Shown here: positions 35,101 through 41,954 of the stretch, piece by piece
Layout: every line of letters begins with the position of its first letter
Numbering within the stretch: position 1 is the stretch's first letter
Source: Alloalcanivorax balearicus MACL04
GTDB taxonomy: Bacteria > Pseudomonadota > Gammaproteobacteria > Pseudomonadales > Alcanivoracaceae
DNA length: 64,000 bases
Reading direction: 5' to 3'
Assembly (NCBI RefSeq): GCF_025532145.1
Contig: NZ_ARXS01000002.1
Location: 1 to 64,000, forward strand
Position numbers and translations under genes: made by a program
Notes under the pieces: model-generated
What the model was told of the DNA's origin: nothing
Database searches by the model: none
The model's input: the letters and a program-made list of their open reading frames with translations, nothing else

Positions 35101-37950
35101 AGCGAAGGTGACCTGACGCTGAGTAACCCCTACCAGGTGAGACATCATTCGGGGAGCGCCGATACGCTGGAGGGAATCAGTGTGATCCGTACCGGCAGCG
35201 GTGACCTGGAGTTGATCGCTGCCCGGGATTATCAGCAGGAGACCCCCTTCGGGGTCTATACCGCCGGAACCGCGGTGGAGGCCGTGGAGGCGCCGGATAA
35301 ACAACGGGATCCCGCCACGCTGCCGGGCAGTGGCAGTGGTTATCGGGAAGTGGCCGAACAAAGTGGCGGTTTCTATGCCTCCGGCGGCGGCAACGTGCTG
35401 GTGAGCGCGGGTCGGGATATGAGGGGCAACACTTACTCGCGAAAGGGACAGATTTCCGACTGGCTGTGGACCTGGAGTGATCCGGAGAGCGGCGCCCTGG
35501 CCTGGTGGCTCAATACCGGCAGTTATGGTGCCGCTGACGAGCTGATTGCCTTTGACGGTATCGGTACTCTCGGTGGCGGTAATCTCTCTGTATCGGTAGG
35601 CGGGGACTTTGGCGTGTATTCCTATGGCCCGAGTGATGGCAGCGCCAGACCGGGCGGCTTGTCGCTGGCGGTAGGCTCCACTGGTTGGGAAAATGCCGAT
35701 GGCGAAGGGCGCAAGTATGGCGGTGGCGACTTAAGGCTGGAAGTAGGGGGCGTGGTCAACAGCTGGGAGGCTAGAGGGACCGACACCTTGGGGGAAACAG
35801 ATGGATATACAGCGAATCTGCGCGGCGATGTGCTGCTGCGGGCCGGAGCCGTCGGCCAGATTTGGCACACTTATGCTGTTGCCAATAACACCACGGATCC
35901 CCGGCCGGATGAGAATCTGCTACTGGTTGACCGGAGAGTTCATGGTGGATTACGTCTGATGCTGGGCGATGCCCAGGCCCGGGTACACACCTACGGTGAC
36001 CAGATTGTCAACGCGGAGAACCTGAACAGCGGCGATGTGAAGCTGTGGACCGAACTGACCGAGGCTATGCTGTTCAGTGCCGGCGGGAATATGGGGGTAG
36101 GAGCAGTATCAAATGACGCCATACTTCTTCCCGCCCGTTTCAGTGTGGTCGCCGCGGAGGGCACGATTTATGGCAATGCTAGCACTCCTAGTAATTCCCC
36201 TTTGGGATCAGTGGCCGACACCTCCGCGGATGGGTGGCTGGAATTTCTGGCCGGAGACGCCATCTACAACCTGGGGTTGTCGTCGGCCTATGACCCGGAT
36301 TTGCTCGGTACAGAGGTATCCCCCGCGCGGTTCTATGCCCGTGATGGCGATATCTACCAGCTCTACTATGGCTACTATGGCATCCGGAGTGAGCGTCTTA
36401 TCAATCAGGCCGGGCGTCCGGCTCATGTTCGCGCCGGCCGGGATATCGTTGAATATGGGGGCGCAACCGCGGGGGGCCAGCCATCGGCGCTGGGGCACTA
36501 TGGGCCGACGGACGTCTCGATCATCGAGGCGGGGCGCGATCTGATTCACATCAACACCAAAGTGATGGGCGGAGGCGCGCTGGAGCTGACCGCGGGGCGC
36601 GGTTTCTATCAGGCCGACCGGGGGCAGATTCGTACTCTCGGGGCTTTTGGTGATGTCGTCGGCGGTGATCAGAACGGCGGCGCTGACATCGTCATCAATG
36701 TCGGCATGGGCGCGTCCGGCCCGGATTATCAGGCGCTCATCGATCGCTATCTGGATCCGGCCAATCTGGCCGAGGCCGGAAGGCCTCTGGCCGAGCAACC
36801 GGACAAGGTCGTCAAGGTGTACGACGAAGAACTGAGGGCGTGGCTGGAACAGCGTTTCGGGCTAACGGGTCTGGACCTCACCGATGCCCTGGCCTATTTC
36901 CAGAATCTGGCACCGGAGCAGCAGCGTATCTTCTTGCGCGAGCTCTATTACGCGGAACTGCGGGAAGGGGGACGGGAGTACACGGATTCCGAAGGACCCC
37001 GTTTCGGCAGCTACCTGCGTGGCCGCCGCGTGATCGAGACCCTGCTGCCGGAGATGGATAGTGAAATGGGCACCTCCGGTTACCAGGGTGACTTCACCAT
37101 GTTCACGACTCAGGATGGGAATACCGAGCGCTCCGGTCTGATCCGCACCGAAGGCGGCGGCGACATCCAGATGCTGGTGCCCGGCGGTGATTTGATCATC
37201 GGCCTGGAATCAGTGCGCCCGGAGAACGGCGACAATGGCATCCTCACTCAGGGCAGCGGCGATATTCAGCTGTTCAGCCAGGGCGACATCGCGCTGGGCC
37301 TGTCCCGCATCATGACCACCTACGGCGGCGACATCTTCGCCTGGTCCAACGCTGGTGACATCAACGCCGGCCGCGGTGCCAAAACTACCTTGGTGTACAC
37401 GCCGCCGCGCCGCACCTACGACAGTCTGGGTGTTGTCACCCTGTCGCCGTCGGTGCCCAGCACCGGCGCGGGCATCGCCACTCTGGCGCCGATCCCGGAA
37501 GTGCCGCCAGGAGACATCGATCTGATCGCGCCGCTGGGCGTGATCGATGCTGGCGAGGCGGGTATTCGTGTGTCCGGCAGTATCAATGTGGCGGCGTTGC
37601 AGGTGGTGAACGCGGAAAACATCCAGGTGCAAGGGGACTCCACCGGCCTGCCGGCGGTGGCGGCGGTGAACGTGGGCGCCCTGACCAGCGCCAGCAACGC
37701 CGCTTCCAGTGCGGTGCAGGCGGCGGAGCAGGTGGGGCGGCGCTATCAGCAGAACCAGCCTTCCATTATCAGCGTGGAAATTCTCGGTTACGGCCAGGAA
37801 CGGCTGGAAGTGGGAGGCGACCGGACCAGCGCCGCCCCGGCCTCTCGTCCTGGGGAGGGGATGGTACAGGTGTTGGGGGCGGGGCCGTTGTCGGCGAACC
37901 AGACGGGCATGTTGACGCCCGCTGAGCGCCGGGGACTCGAGTCGCGCTGA
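26191..37950 (+). CDS. Giant TpsA filamentous haemagglutinin-like exoprotein
   Basis: A 3919-residue secreted protein. It has a signal peptide (about 1-40, basic N-region, cut near ADAG), an unusual Ala/Gln/Arg-rich helical stretch (about 75-120), then the TPS/haemagglutination domain (about 125-390: NWETFNVGRDTTVDF and VMIVNRNGVVFSGSSQVN), which TpsB recognises. A very long beta-helix follows with repeated GGDITL, VDVSSG and similar strands. Near 3640-3760 is a DUF3739-type C-terminal region (EGGGDIQMLVPGGDL, QGSGDIQLFSQGDI), then an Ala-rich tail. There is no CdiA-like toxin end. It likely acts as a surface filament or adhesin. It resembles PdtA of P. aeruginosa (about 4000 residues) in size and surroundings. 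Two ATGs, 26191 and 26197, are possible starts. Codon bias is strongest at both ends and weaker in the middle. Confidence 0.93.
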   Translation: MLMKNTRPARRTPVRSVISRKPLALAVASILAVGAGQADAGSRPFSAEWFSAMRSGTAQPRPGNGVGTPPPLSQQQRAREQLQHSINNLGRTAAAVAAQRAAQEAARRAAQQAASNIPNGLGEGGLKVDVNPDTAGWLNAEDPTQTTKDGHTTVSIGQTADKAILNWETFNVGRDTTVDFDQQANWAVLNRVNDPSARPSQIQGRLQGDGTVMIVNRNGVVFSGSSQVNVRNLVAAAADISDEQFTERGLYIDTNGSQPTFTDAAGNVTVDAGARITTHEPESVTQGGGYVLLMGREVNNAGEITTRRGQTTLAAGEDFYIRKGAGTEANQASTTRGNEVASTWEAGSDAGTVTNEGLIVAREGDITLTGHDVRQQGVAMATTTVNTRGTVHLLNSASDAEGKVTLGEGAVTTVVIEDDGETALDNQRDALIESSAELDGLRDDMITGAFDNIGLMSDRRDQSRVEIVSGGDVVFEKDSLTLATGGQIAVDAGRRTHLNAGSELDVSGSLGVKVAMESNNVLINVQGNEQRDSPDNRDNGGLNNGDVWVDRRNLIFVPAGTGGYETDRWYTAGGLLEVSGYLDTQGHGIGEWSAAGGTVLLGGSEVVTQTGSSVNLSGGTLDVQTGYIAKTWLKGADGRLYDAATAPASMLYTGIYQGYERVSERWGQTDAWRNPLIAPERQLENGYTVGRDAGTLIINAPTAVLEGDIVAEVFQGERQNQAQDAGRDSYQQAQNRVARRGRLAVGRYGQYGLENAYGSDIRIGEFDDISEQLTLESDLSERLNTVWLDANRLNEQSLGGLDLVSGGSIAVENDLTLAEGGQLRLVSGQLEVDASVTARGGDITLTNILTPDGVVNTTPIAFTDEDGNSELRLSENGQLDTRGLWSNGLLESGENWKQAYVDGGDVTIEGTQDVTLAEGSLVDVSSGAALKADGEQLGGRGGDITLSASVALNSSTAPDAALSTNGTLRGYGVDGGGVLTIESGQGQAIVLGGTPGNSEEASGEEPASMLRLDEALLQSGFSAYDINGRGGLTVSGDADLAVMMPVLRRTDQAARANSLNQALALWLPPLYLEDPLAGTAQQRRGASLTLTSERRGVFGDIQVQSGAEISVDPGQSIVISGGNTVAVEGTLRAPGGEIAILSSSYPGTEGTLVIGETAVLDAAGRAYVMTGPAGRRYGEVWDGGTVTLGAYRPEEMNSGTGFLELSDAFVVVREGALIDVSGTRADLDLGTSGSTSVASSGGGLAMRSTSGIYFDGTLRADAGGDDADGGRLDLMLEGRGVNTSDPDDPRAVLRNITISQNGDSGYGEELAFGQARIAVGDLENTGIDHLALWARDGILFEGDTDLALPGSLSLTAATIAASPDTPDIAVALDAPHVALAGRTTLPAGGDAGGVFPRLDYDNWAPLSAATSDSSRFTVTADLIDLGEGALTFGAQGRYETPAGYAEVDLPGFASVTLHSRGDIRLTNADVMTGKELRFISERLYPTTHSSNLIRVGLSGEGRDADPIEDAVLRFEREGEGDVAAPLSAFGFLTLQAPRIEQAGVLLAPLGRIDFSRDGTERNLKYNTSPRYFSNLDMDVQLEAGSITSISAAGLVLPYGYTADGLKYFYNGSEVVYDRSGGAGSQGDEQSQRAWGGIYFDSRTFAASEGAVVDVSAGGELRGVGFTSGRGGSVDILNTALVNASPWHAGDSNARVYAIVPGLAEGQAPLDPALDTGSKVGQQITIGDGVPGLAAGTYTLLPAEYALMPGGFRVELGSDAAQYAVPGIATAAPGVYRTAVETTNALTGTVGKLPLWASVMSGDTVRRYASYNETTLSQWMATQLARFGDTSIMQPLLPEQARPLVFDFTNAELTGKAAFQFAGTLVNERVEGGRGGLISFHGNHLEVLGEGSDGTDDRVSLDADQLNDLDASVLALGLTPPGAIGTAGSSGSTTVRSGATLRAGTLLLAGNGADAVVVESGAVLDSRERGSAGWTAENGFLIDTNSGTGLLVVSNDLMQLGAAEGPGSVRIEDGVALHGEGTVALAAPGGITVGDIDLSAKDLLLSLEDINIGTDDALAEAEARGVLSDGWRLNQGILDGLLALGELESFSLQAAGAINFFGPVTLDTYDPATGESRAALRFISPAIYGLGGEGDTVTIRTDRFNWSGLGENWGTPSVPDYVSVTPGEVIDGGAGTGSGGFLVDANEVVFGFNGLVGEQTANATLERLMLGFGEVTFQARERITSDLYGALSVYRQDSDGTRSGGNLTLSSPVLTGQAGSEMTYRTGGNLLVTRPADAAAVDPADLDLGAQLTLEGNSVRVEGSIIAPSGKVAIEATEDLLLADGSLINVAGRAVEFFDVTRYSFGGAVSLESVEGNVQQVAGSRIDVSAPYSDAGKLEATAVNGTVDLAGELVARNPEEDPEGEGEGGTLRIKANTLPGFVALNQRLTDGGFDYLRGFETNEGDLTLDEEVRARHIEATTNGGDLIVNGNLRAGGKYAGSIYLAAANDLRVEDSATLDASGDTLKVDSHGDPIEGSNRAIINLTSRDGRLALGDNVTLDVGAGGEARGTIDLNAHRLGDPSETSATGNDVAVDAGDNLTVNGAKRVSVNGFWTYDDAPDDPENKNTQVVDQDWLDKTKERVPEGEEENPHWDGLDGVHEHSKDFINAALANDELQQRLVSLKDAAGEVFSLRPGVEIVSATEDGNLRIDGDLDFAGYRYGPDADDAVYGSGTAGVFVMRAGGDLDVNGNVTDGFYRPPTTPDDRYPVDFELPDGLLDNRGQLTESYTLSEQLILAAGWNLGVVYDTGGTLPFDLTVTRHLQLMNADAQVPVDITVNNRTRLANTTLDQGVILLSEPVTDARTGVTYSDVIDAGTTLGMITLPVGSVVRAGSAFSGRAVAISFDGAVVIPAGNELAGLGVSSADEFNSPIELNVGDTLPAGLAVSSFGGGEQEQIIWPLAALLPEGMQSWDLKLVAGADLAAADRRSTLEGSEGDLTLSNPYQVRHHSGSADTLEGISVIRTGSGDLELIAARDYQQETPFGVYTAGTAVEAVEAPDKQRDPATLPGSGSGYREVAEQSGGFYASGGGNVLVSAGRDMRGNTYSRKGQISDWLWTWSDPESGALAWWLNTGSYGAADELIAFDGIGTLGGGNLSVSVGGDFGVYSYGPSDGSARPGGLSLAVGSTGWENADGEGRKYGGGDLRLEVGGVVNSWEARGTDTLGETDGYTANLRGDVLLRAGAVGQIWHTYAVANNTTDPRPDENLLLVDRRVHGGLRLMLGDAQARVHTYGDQIVNAENLNSGDVKLWTELTEAMLFSAGGNMGVGAVSNDAILLPARFSVVAAEGTIYGNASTPSNSPLGSVADTSADGWLEFLAGDAIYNLGLSSAYDPDLLGTEVSPARFYARDGDIYQLYYGYYGIRSERLINQAGRPAHVRAGRDIVEYGGATAGGQPSALGHYGPTDVSIIEAGRDLIHINTKVMGGGALELTAGRGFYQADRGQIRTLGAFGDVVGGDQNGGADIVINVGMGASGPDYQALIDRYLDPANLAEAGRPLAEQPDKVVKVYDEELRAWLEQRFGLTGLDLTDALAYFQNLAPEQQRIFLRELYYAELREGGREYTDSEGPRFGSYLRGRRVIETLLPEMDSEMGTSGYQGDFTMFTTQDGNTERSGLIRTEGGGDIQMLVPGGDLIIGLESVRPENGDNGILTQGSGDIQLFSQGDIALGLSRIMTTYGGDIFAWSNAGDINAGRGAKTTLVYTPPRRTYDSLGVVTLSPSVPSTGAGIATLAPIPEVPPGDIDLIAPLGVIDAGEAGIRVSGSINVAALQVVNAENIQVQGDSTGLPAVAAVNVGALTSASNAASSAVQAAEQVGRRYQQNQPSIISVEILGYGQERLEVGGDRTSAAPASRPGEGMVQVLGAGPLSANQTGMLTPAERRGLESR

Positions 37951-37964
37951 TCATCTCGGTTGAA

Positions 37965-37988
37965 CCCCGGAGCAAGCCCGCTCCGGGG
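37965..37988 (+). other. 9-bp perfect hairpin between tpsA and luxR
   Basis: CCCCGGAGC and GCTCCGGGG pair around an AAGCCC loop, 15 bases after the tpsA stop and just before the luxR ribosome-binding site. There is no T-run, so it is more likely an mRNA-stabilising 3' structure or an attenuator than a full terminator. Confidence 0.7.
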
Positions 37989-38009
37989 ACATTGCCAGGA
38001 GGCACAAGG

Positions 38010-38801
38010 ATGTTCTACGACCGTGACGCGGCCAGTCAGATATTGGCGATGACCCGGGTGACCACGCTGGCGCGCCTGCATGCCGCCACCACGTATCTGA
38101 TTCAGATGCACGGGTTTCGCTTTTACTATTTTTCGCTGCGCGGGCAGCATGCGCTGACAGGCCGCGACCCGGTCACCTTGCACAATTTGCCGGTCAATGG
38201 CCGCCGGCCTGAAATGGATAGAGAGCCGGATCAGGATCCCCTCGTTCATTACGCCGCTACTCGTACCCTGCCCATGGATTGGAAGCAGATCATGGCGCTG
38301 CCCGGTTACCAGCACCGGGGTTATCTGCGCGTCATGGCGGCGCGGGCCCAACACGGACTATTAAGTGGTTGCACCGTGCCCTTGAGTCAGGCCAATGGCG
38401 TTTTGGCGCGGCTGGATTTGATCTGTGATCATGATGACGAGGAAGCGGATCTCTGTATTCGCCGCTACCTGCCATACGCTTCTTTGCTGGGACAGGTCCT
38501 GTTGGATAAAACCCGGGGTCTGACCCGGAAAGAAGACGACGACCTGATGGAGCCCGATGGCGGCACACCGCTCACTCAACGGGAACGGGAGTGTTTGCTT
38601 TGGGCCAGTGAAGGCAAGACCAACGCGGAAATCGGCGCTCTGCTCGGCATCAGCGAACGTACCGTGGTGTACCACGTTCACCACGCCTGCGAAAAACTCC
38701 ATGCGCGCAATCGCCAACACGCGGTCACCAAGGCCATCCTGTCTCGAAAGCTGTTTGGTCCCACCAGTGATAGTTCCCGGCTGGTTGGCAACATGGTTTA
38801 G
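38010..38801 (+). CDS. LuxR-family regulator (solo) with altered ligand pocket
   Basis: A 263-residue protein with an autoinducer-binding-like domain (about 10-170) and a C-terminal GerE helix-turn-helix (LTQRERECLLWASEGKTNAEIGALLGISERTVVYHVHHACEKL). Of the acyl-homoserine-lactone contacts, Asp-Pro (in QDPLVHY) and the later Trp (LPMDW) remain, but the Trp and Tyr of the W-x3-Y motif are replaced (about Gly64 and Glu68). AGGAGG precedes the ATG. No luxI is in the window. It follows tpsA by 59 bases and may be co-transcribed. The paralogue at 40859 keeps the two missing residues. Confidence 0.9.
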   Translation: MFYDRDAASQILAMTRVTTLARLHAATTYLIQMHGFRFYYFSLRGQHALTGRDPVTLHNLPVNGRRPEMDREPDQDPLVHYAATRTLPMDWKQIMALPGYQHRGYLRVMAARAQHGLLSGCTVPLSQANGVLARLDLICDHDDEEADLCIRRYLPYASLLGQVLLDKTRGLTRKEDDDLMEPDGGTPLTQRERECLLWASEGKTNAEIGALLGISERTVVYHVHHACEKLHARNRQHAVTKAILSRKLFGPTSDSSRLVGNMV

Positions 38802-39257
38802 CGCTTGCCGGTGATCGAAGGCGATCACATATCCTTTCATTCCCAACTCTAACCACGAACCCACTGTGGGAGCTGCCTTGGCAGCGAATTGTTGTCCCTG
38901 CCGTTGGCAATTCGCTTGCAAGCAAGCTTCCCACAGCGGCTTCGAATCCACCCCAAAGAGCGGTCTTCATTCTTTGCCGATCACAGCAATCTTTTTCTCC
39001 GATTTATGACCTTCTGTCACATCTCTTCCCTGTTCAACAGTGCCCAACCCCCGTATGCAAGCGGGGTTCATAAAAGACAACGAAAACCGGTTACAAACTG
39101 CCGGAAACAACAAAACCGTGACAAGAAAACGTCGCCTGATCGACCGGCAATATTCCCTGAAATGAAAAGGTTTGGAAACGCGCCCTCTTTAGTGTGGTTC
39201 ATGCGGTTCGCCGCACTTCGTTGCAATCGAATTAGACACCAAGAGGGTATTGTTGTT
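38802..39257. other. 456-base intergenic region with a REP element
   Basis: A family-A palindrome (38863-38940, arms CTGTGGGAGCTGCCTTGGCAGCGAAT and ATTCGCTTGCAAGCAAGCTTCCCACAG) lies after luxR. The remaining 315 bases are more A+T-rich than the coding DNA and probably hold the pstS-like promoter. A single CTGTCAC half-site is at 39013-39019, but I see no complete Pho box. Confidence 0.75.
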
Positions 39258-40529
39258 ATGAACGCCATGATCAAGAAGGCAGCCTTGGCTGCCGCTATCG
39301 CTTCCGCTCCTTTCGCTGCCTCCGCCACCGATCTGGTAGGCGGTGGTGCTTCCCTGCCGGCTCTGGCTTATGTGGGGGCTGATTTCACCCTGACCAGCCC
39401 GCAAGCCCGTCTGTCCACCAACGCGGGTTTGACCGCGGGTGCCGGTTATCTGGAATCTTTCGTTGGTATCGGTTCCATTTTCGATGAATATGAATTAAGC
39501 ACCGGTAATACTGCTTCCTACTGCCAAACCGGCAGCGGCACGGGTCGCCGCGTTTTGCTCGGTGCTCCGGGCTGGTCCGCGTCTGGCGACTGCCGGGACT
39601 ACAGCGCTTCCCCCGCCGGTTTCAGCGGCCTGAACGCACTGCCGGATTTCGCCGGCTCTGATGCTCCGCTGAACGCCAGTGACATCGCTACCTTCCAGAA
39701 TGGCAATCAAGCCACCCGCGATAATCTGGTACAGGTGCCTGCTCTGGGTGCATTGATCGGTCTGCCGGTGAACGTTGAAGATAACTTTGGTAATCCGATC
39801 ACCAACGTGAATCTGACCACCGAGCAAGTGTGCGACATCTTCAGCGGTGACGCTCAAGTCTGGACCGATGTGGGCGTCAGCTCCTCCGACCCGATCACCA
39901 TGGTGGTCCGTACCGATGAGAGTGGCACGGTTTTCGCCACGACCCAGTACTTCGCCGCTAACTGTAACGTTAACTATGGTGATGACTTTGTTACTTCAGA
40001 AGACTTCACCGATTCCTACGGTCCTTCCGATTACAACTCCAGTGTTACCGCCAGCGGTAACGGTGGTGTGGTTGCGGCGGTAGCCACCAACAGCGGATCC
40101 ATCGGCTTCGCCAACTTCGCCAACGTGGATGAGGCCGGTCTGGCCTATGCCTTGATCGAAGGGCACGATCCCGCTACCGCCTCCTCTGTAGGGTACGCTA
40201 CCGGTGATCTGCTGCCGGATACGGTTCTGGGGGATGTTGATTTATCCACTGGTCTGCCGACCACACAAACCCTGTTTTCCATTGATCCGGCTCTGGTTGA
40301 AGGTTGTCTGGCGGTGATCAATCCGGCGGCCCAACTGGAAGGTGACTATCCGATTGCCGCCGTCACCAACCTGCTGACCTACACCGACAACAACGTGGAT
40401 CCGGCGGCAACCCGGGATCTGTTCAAGGAAGTGATCAGCGGCTCTTCCGCTCTGCCGGTAGGCTTTGCCCGCCTGGCCAGCGGTATCCAAACCGCATCTG
40501 AAAACATCATCGACAATTGCATCAACTAA
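39258..40529 (+). CDS. PstS/DING-family secreted phosphate-binding protein
   Basis: About 423 residues with a clean signal peptide (1-23, cut at ASA/TDLV). The mature start TDLVGGGASLPALAYVG resembles the DINGGGATLP start of DING proteins, the PstS-like family that includes the secreted alkaline phosphatase LapA of P. aeruginosa. Typical ligand regions are visible (FAGSDAPLNASD, TMVVRTDESGT and VVAAVATNSGSIGFAN). Several Cys are present, which suits an exported protein. No pstCAB genes follow, which argues against a plain ABC transporter role. AGAGGG lies before the start and a strong terminator follows. It may bind phosphate outside the cell or be a phosphatase. Confidence 0.85.
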   Translation: MNAMIKKAALAAAIASAPFAASATDLVGGGASLPALAYVGADFTLTSPQARLSTNAGLTAGAGYLESFVGIGSIFDEYELSTGNTASYCQTGSGTGRRVLLGAPGWSASGDCRDYSASPAGFSGLNALPDFAGSDAPLNASDIATFQNGNQATRDNLVQVPALGALIGLPVNVEDNFGNPITNVNLTTEQVCDIFSGDAQVWTDVGVSSSDPITMVVRTDESGTVFATTQYFAANCNVNYGDDFVTSEDFTDSYGPSDYNSSVTASGNGGVVAAVATNSGSIGFANFANVDEAGLAYALIEGHDPATASSVGYATGDLLPDTVLGDVDLSTGLPTTQTLFSIDPALVEGCLAVINPAAQLEGDYPIAAVTNLLTYTDNNVDPAATRDLFKEVISGSSALPVGFARLASGIQTASENIIDNCIN

Positions 40530-40555
40530 GCACCACATCCGGTCCTGACCGGAGC

Positions 40556-40586
40556 GGGGCGCCCCTGGAGGGCGCCCCTTTTTTTT
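40556..40586 (+). terminator. Rho-independent terminator
   Basis: GGGGCGCCC and GGGCGCCCC pair around CTGGA, followed by eight T residues, 27 bases after the pstS-like stop. Confidence 0.94.
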
Positions 40587-40589
40587 AAA

Positions 40590-40814
40590 GGCCGTACTCC
40601 GTCATCCCGGGGAAGAGAGTTCAACGGCTTAAGGCCATTGAACGCCCCCTGCGGGGCATCCAAACGGTGTTCTAAGCACCGTTGTGTGACCCGGGATCTC
40701 CCTCTGGAGGGTACATGGCTTCGTAGAAGGAGATGCCGGATCAAGTCCGGCATGACGTTTACTTGCTGGTCCGGCATGACATAAGGGCTGTGGGAAGCTT
40801 GCTTGCAAGCGAAC
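40590..40814. repeat. Family-B and family-A palindromes
   Basis: Family-B fragments (GTCATCCCGGG near 40600, CCCGGGATCTCC near 40690, GCCGGATCAAGTCCGGCATGAC near 40735 and GGTCCGGCATGAC near 40768) are followed by a family-A arm, GGCTGTGGGAAGCTTGCTTGCAAGCGAA, at 40787. Together with the terminator it fills the 329-base gap between convergent genes. Confidence 0.82.
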
Positions 40815-40858
40815 ATTTCGACGGGGCCAGAGTAAACATGCCGAGGCTTTTACCCGCT

Positions 40859-41665
40859 TCAGTCGTCCCCGCCACCCTGCAAATCAAACTGCACAGGCAG
40901 TCCTTCCAACGGCAATTGCCGGGAAAGAATCGCCCGGGTCACCGCATGCTGACGGTTGCGGGCGCGCAGTTTCCGGCAGGCGTTGCTGATGTGATAGACC
41001 ACGGTGCGTTCGGTGATGCCCAGGCGTTGGCCGATTTCGTTGTTGGTGTGGCCGGCGCTGGCCCACACCAGACATTCCCGTTCGCGGCTGTTGAGTGCTT
41101 CGGCGCAATGGGCTTCACGTTGTTGTGCTGTGGTGGTGCCATCCTGGCCGCGTAGTGTACGAGTGCGTTCCAGGATCACGTTGCCGAGCAACAGGGCGTA
41201 GGGCAGGAATTGATGAACGTGGTCCCAGGCGCGCTCGCCGTCTTGTTCACTGATCAGGTTGAAACGGGCATGCAGGCCGCCGATGGACAGGGGAACGGTG
41301 CAGCCGGAGGCCATGCCGTGGTGGGCACGCAGGATCATGACGCGGCGTTGTTCGCCGGTGTCGTAGTCCGGCAGGGTCATGAGGGACCGCCAGTCCAAGG
41401 GTAACTGATGGTTCAGGGCATAGTGGACCAGCGGATCGGTATTGATCAGGTGCTCGTCCCGGTAAAGCTGAACCCAGTCGTCGGCCAGATTATGCAGGCG
41501 CAGTGGTTCGGACTGATTCAGAGATACCGTGCTGTTGATGACAAAAAAATAGCAATGGAAGCCATGTTCACGGATGAAGTACTCCACCGCGGTGTGTAAA
41601 CGTGTAAGACGTGTAAGGCGGGTGATGGCCAGGATCTGGGCCACCACGCTTTTGTCGTAGAACAT
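40859..41665 (-). CDS. LuxR-family regulator (solo) with canonical AHL-type pocket
   Basis: A 268-residue paralogue of the regulator at 38010, sharing the MFYD start, DPLVHYA, LP-DW and the GerE domain (LNSRERECLVWASAGHTNNEIGQRLGITERTVVYHISNACRKL). It retains Trp64 and Tyr68 (DDWVQLY), Asp77, Pro78 and Trp92, the residues that contact acyl-homoserine lactones in the LuxR family. No luxI is nearby. It is divergent from the phosphodiester-glycosidase lipoprotein gene and shares its 289-base upstream region, so it may control that gene. Confidence 0.9.
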   Translation of the reverse strand: MFYDKSVVAQILAITRLTRLTRLHTAVEYFIREHGFHCYFFVINSTVSLNQSEPLRLHNLADDWVQLYRDEHLINTDPLVHYALNHQLPLDWRSLMTLPDYDTGEQRRVMILRAHHGMASGCTVPLSIGGLHARFNLISEQDGERAWDHVHQFLPYALLLGNVILERTRTLRGQDGTTTAQQREAHCAEALNSRERECLVWASAGHTNNEIGQRLGITERTVVYHISNACRKLRARNRQHAVTRAILSRQLPLEGLPVQFDLQGGGDD

Positions 41666-41839
41666 CCCCCTGAGCCTTCCCTGTGGTTTATGGGTGTTCG
41701 TTTTATGATTTTGATTCTCGGATTTTCATAACAGATTAGGCAGTAAGTATTGCGGTTTCATGATGATTACCCTGTTCTTTCTTACAGTTTTGCATGAGGG
41801 GAAATTTCACCGCTGTGACATGGGGAAAGGGAAGGCCGG

Positions 41840-41858
41840 TTGTCATAACCCCTGTCAC
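41840..41858 (+). promoter_or_regulatory. Pho-box-like tandem sites (imperfect spacing)
   Basis: TTGTCAT (41840-41846) and CTGTCAC (41852-41858) are tandem near-matches to the PhoB half-site CTGTCAT, but they repeat every 12 bases instead of 11. They lie about 100 bases before the phosphatase gene start in the divergent promoter region. Confidence 0.35.
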
Positions 41859-41954
41859 CTGCCGGTAATCGATTTGCCATTGTGCTCTCTTATCGTGCCC
41901 GATCTTTAGCAGGGTCTTTGCCCTGACATTGGTTTATCTATTCGGGAGAACATC

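Noticed and set aside
30562-35830. Two Arg-Gly-Asp triplets in TpsA as integrin-binding motifs
   Set aside because: Gly-Asp is extremely frequent in the beta-helix repeats, so the triplets are expected by chance.
37100-37950. A CdiA-like toxin at the C-terminus of TpsA with an immunity gene after it
   Set aside because: There is no VENN-like motif or toxin domain; the end is a DUF3739-type region and Ala-rich tail, and the next gene is a LuxR regulator.
39013-39019. CTGTCAC upstream of the PstS/DING gene as a Pho box
   Set aside because: Only one half-site matches; no second copy occurs at the 11-base period.
40590-40814. A CRISPR-like array in the palindrome-rich gaps
   Set aside because: The repeats are inverted and irregularly spaced, without equal spacers or cas genes.
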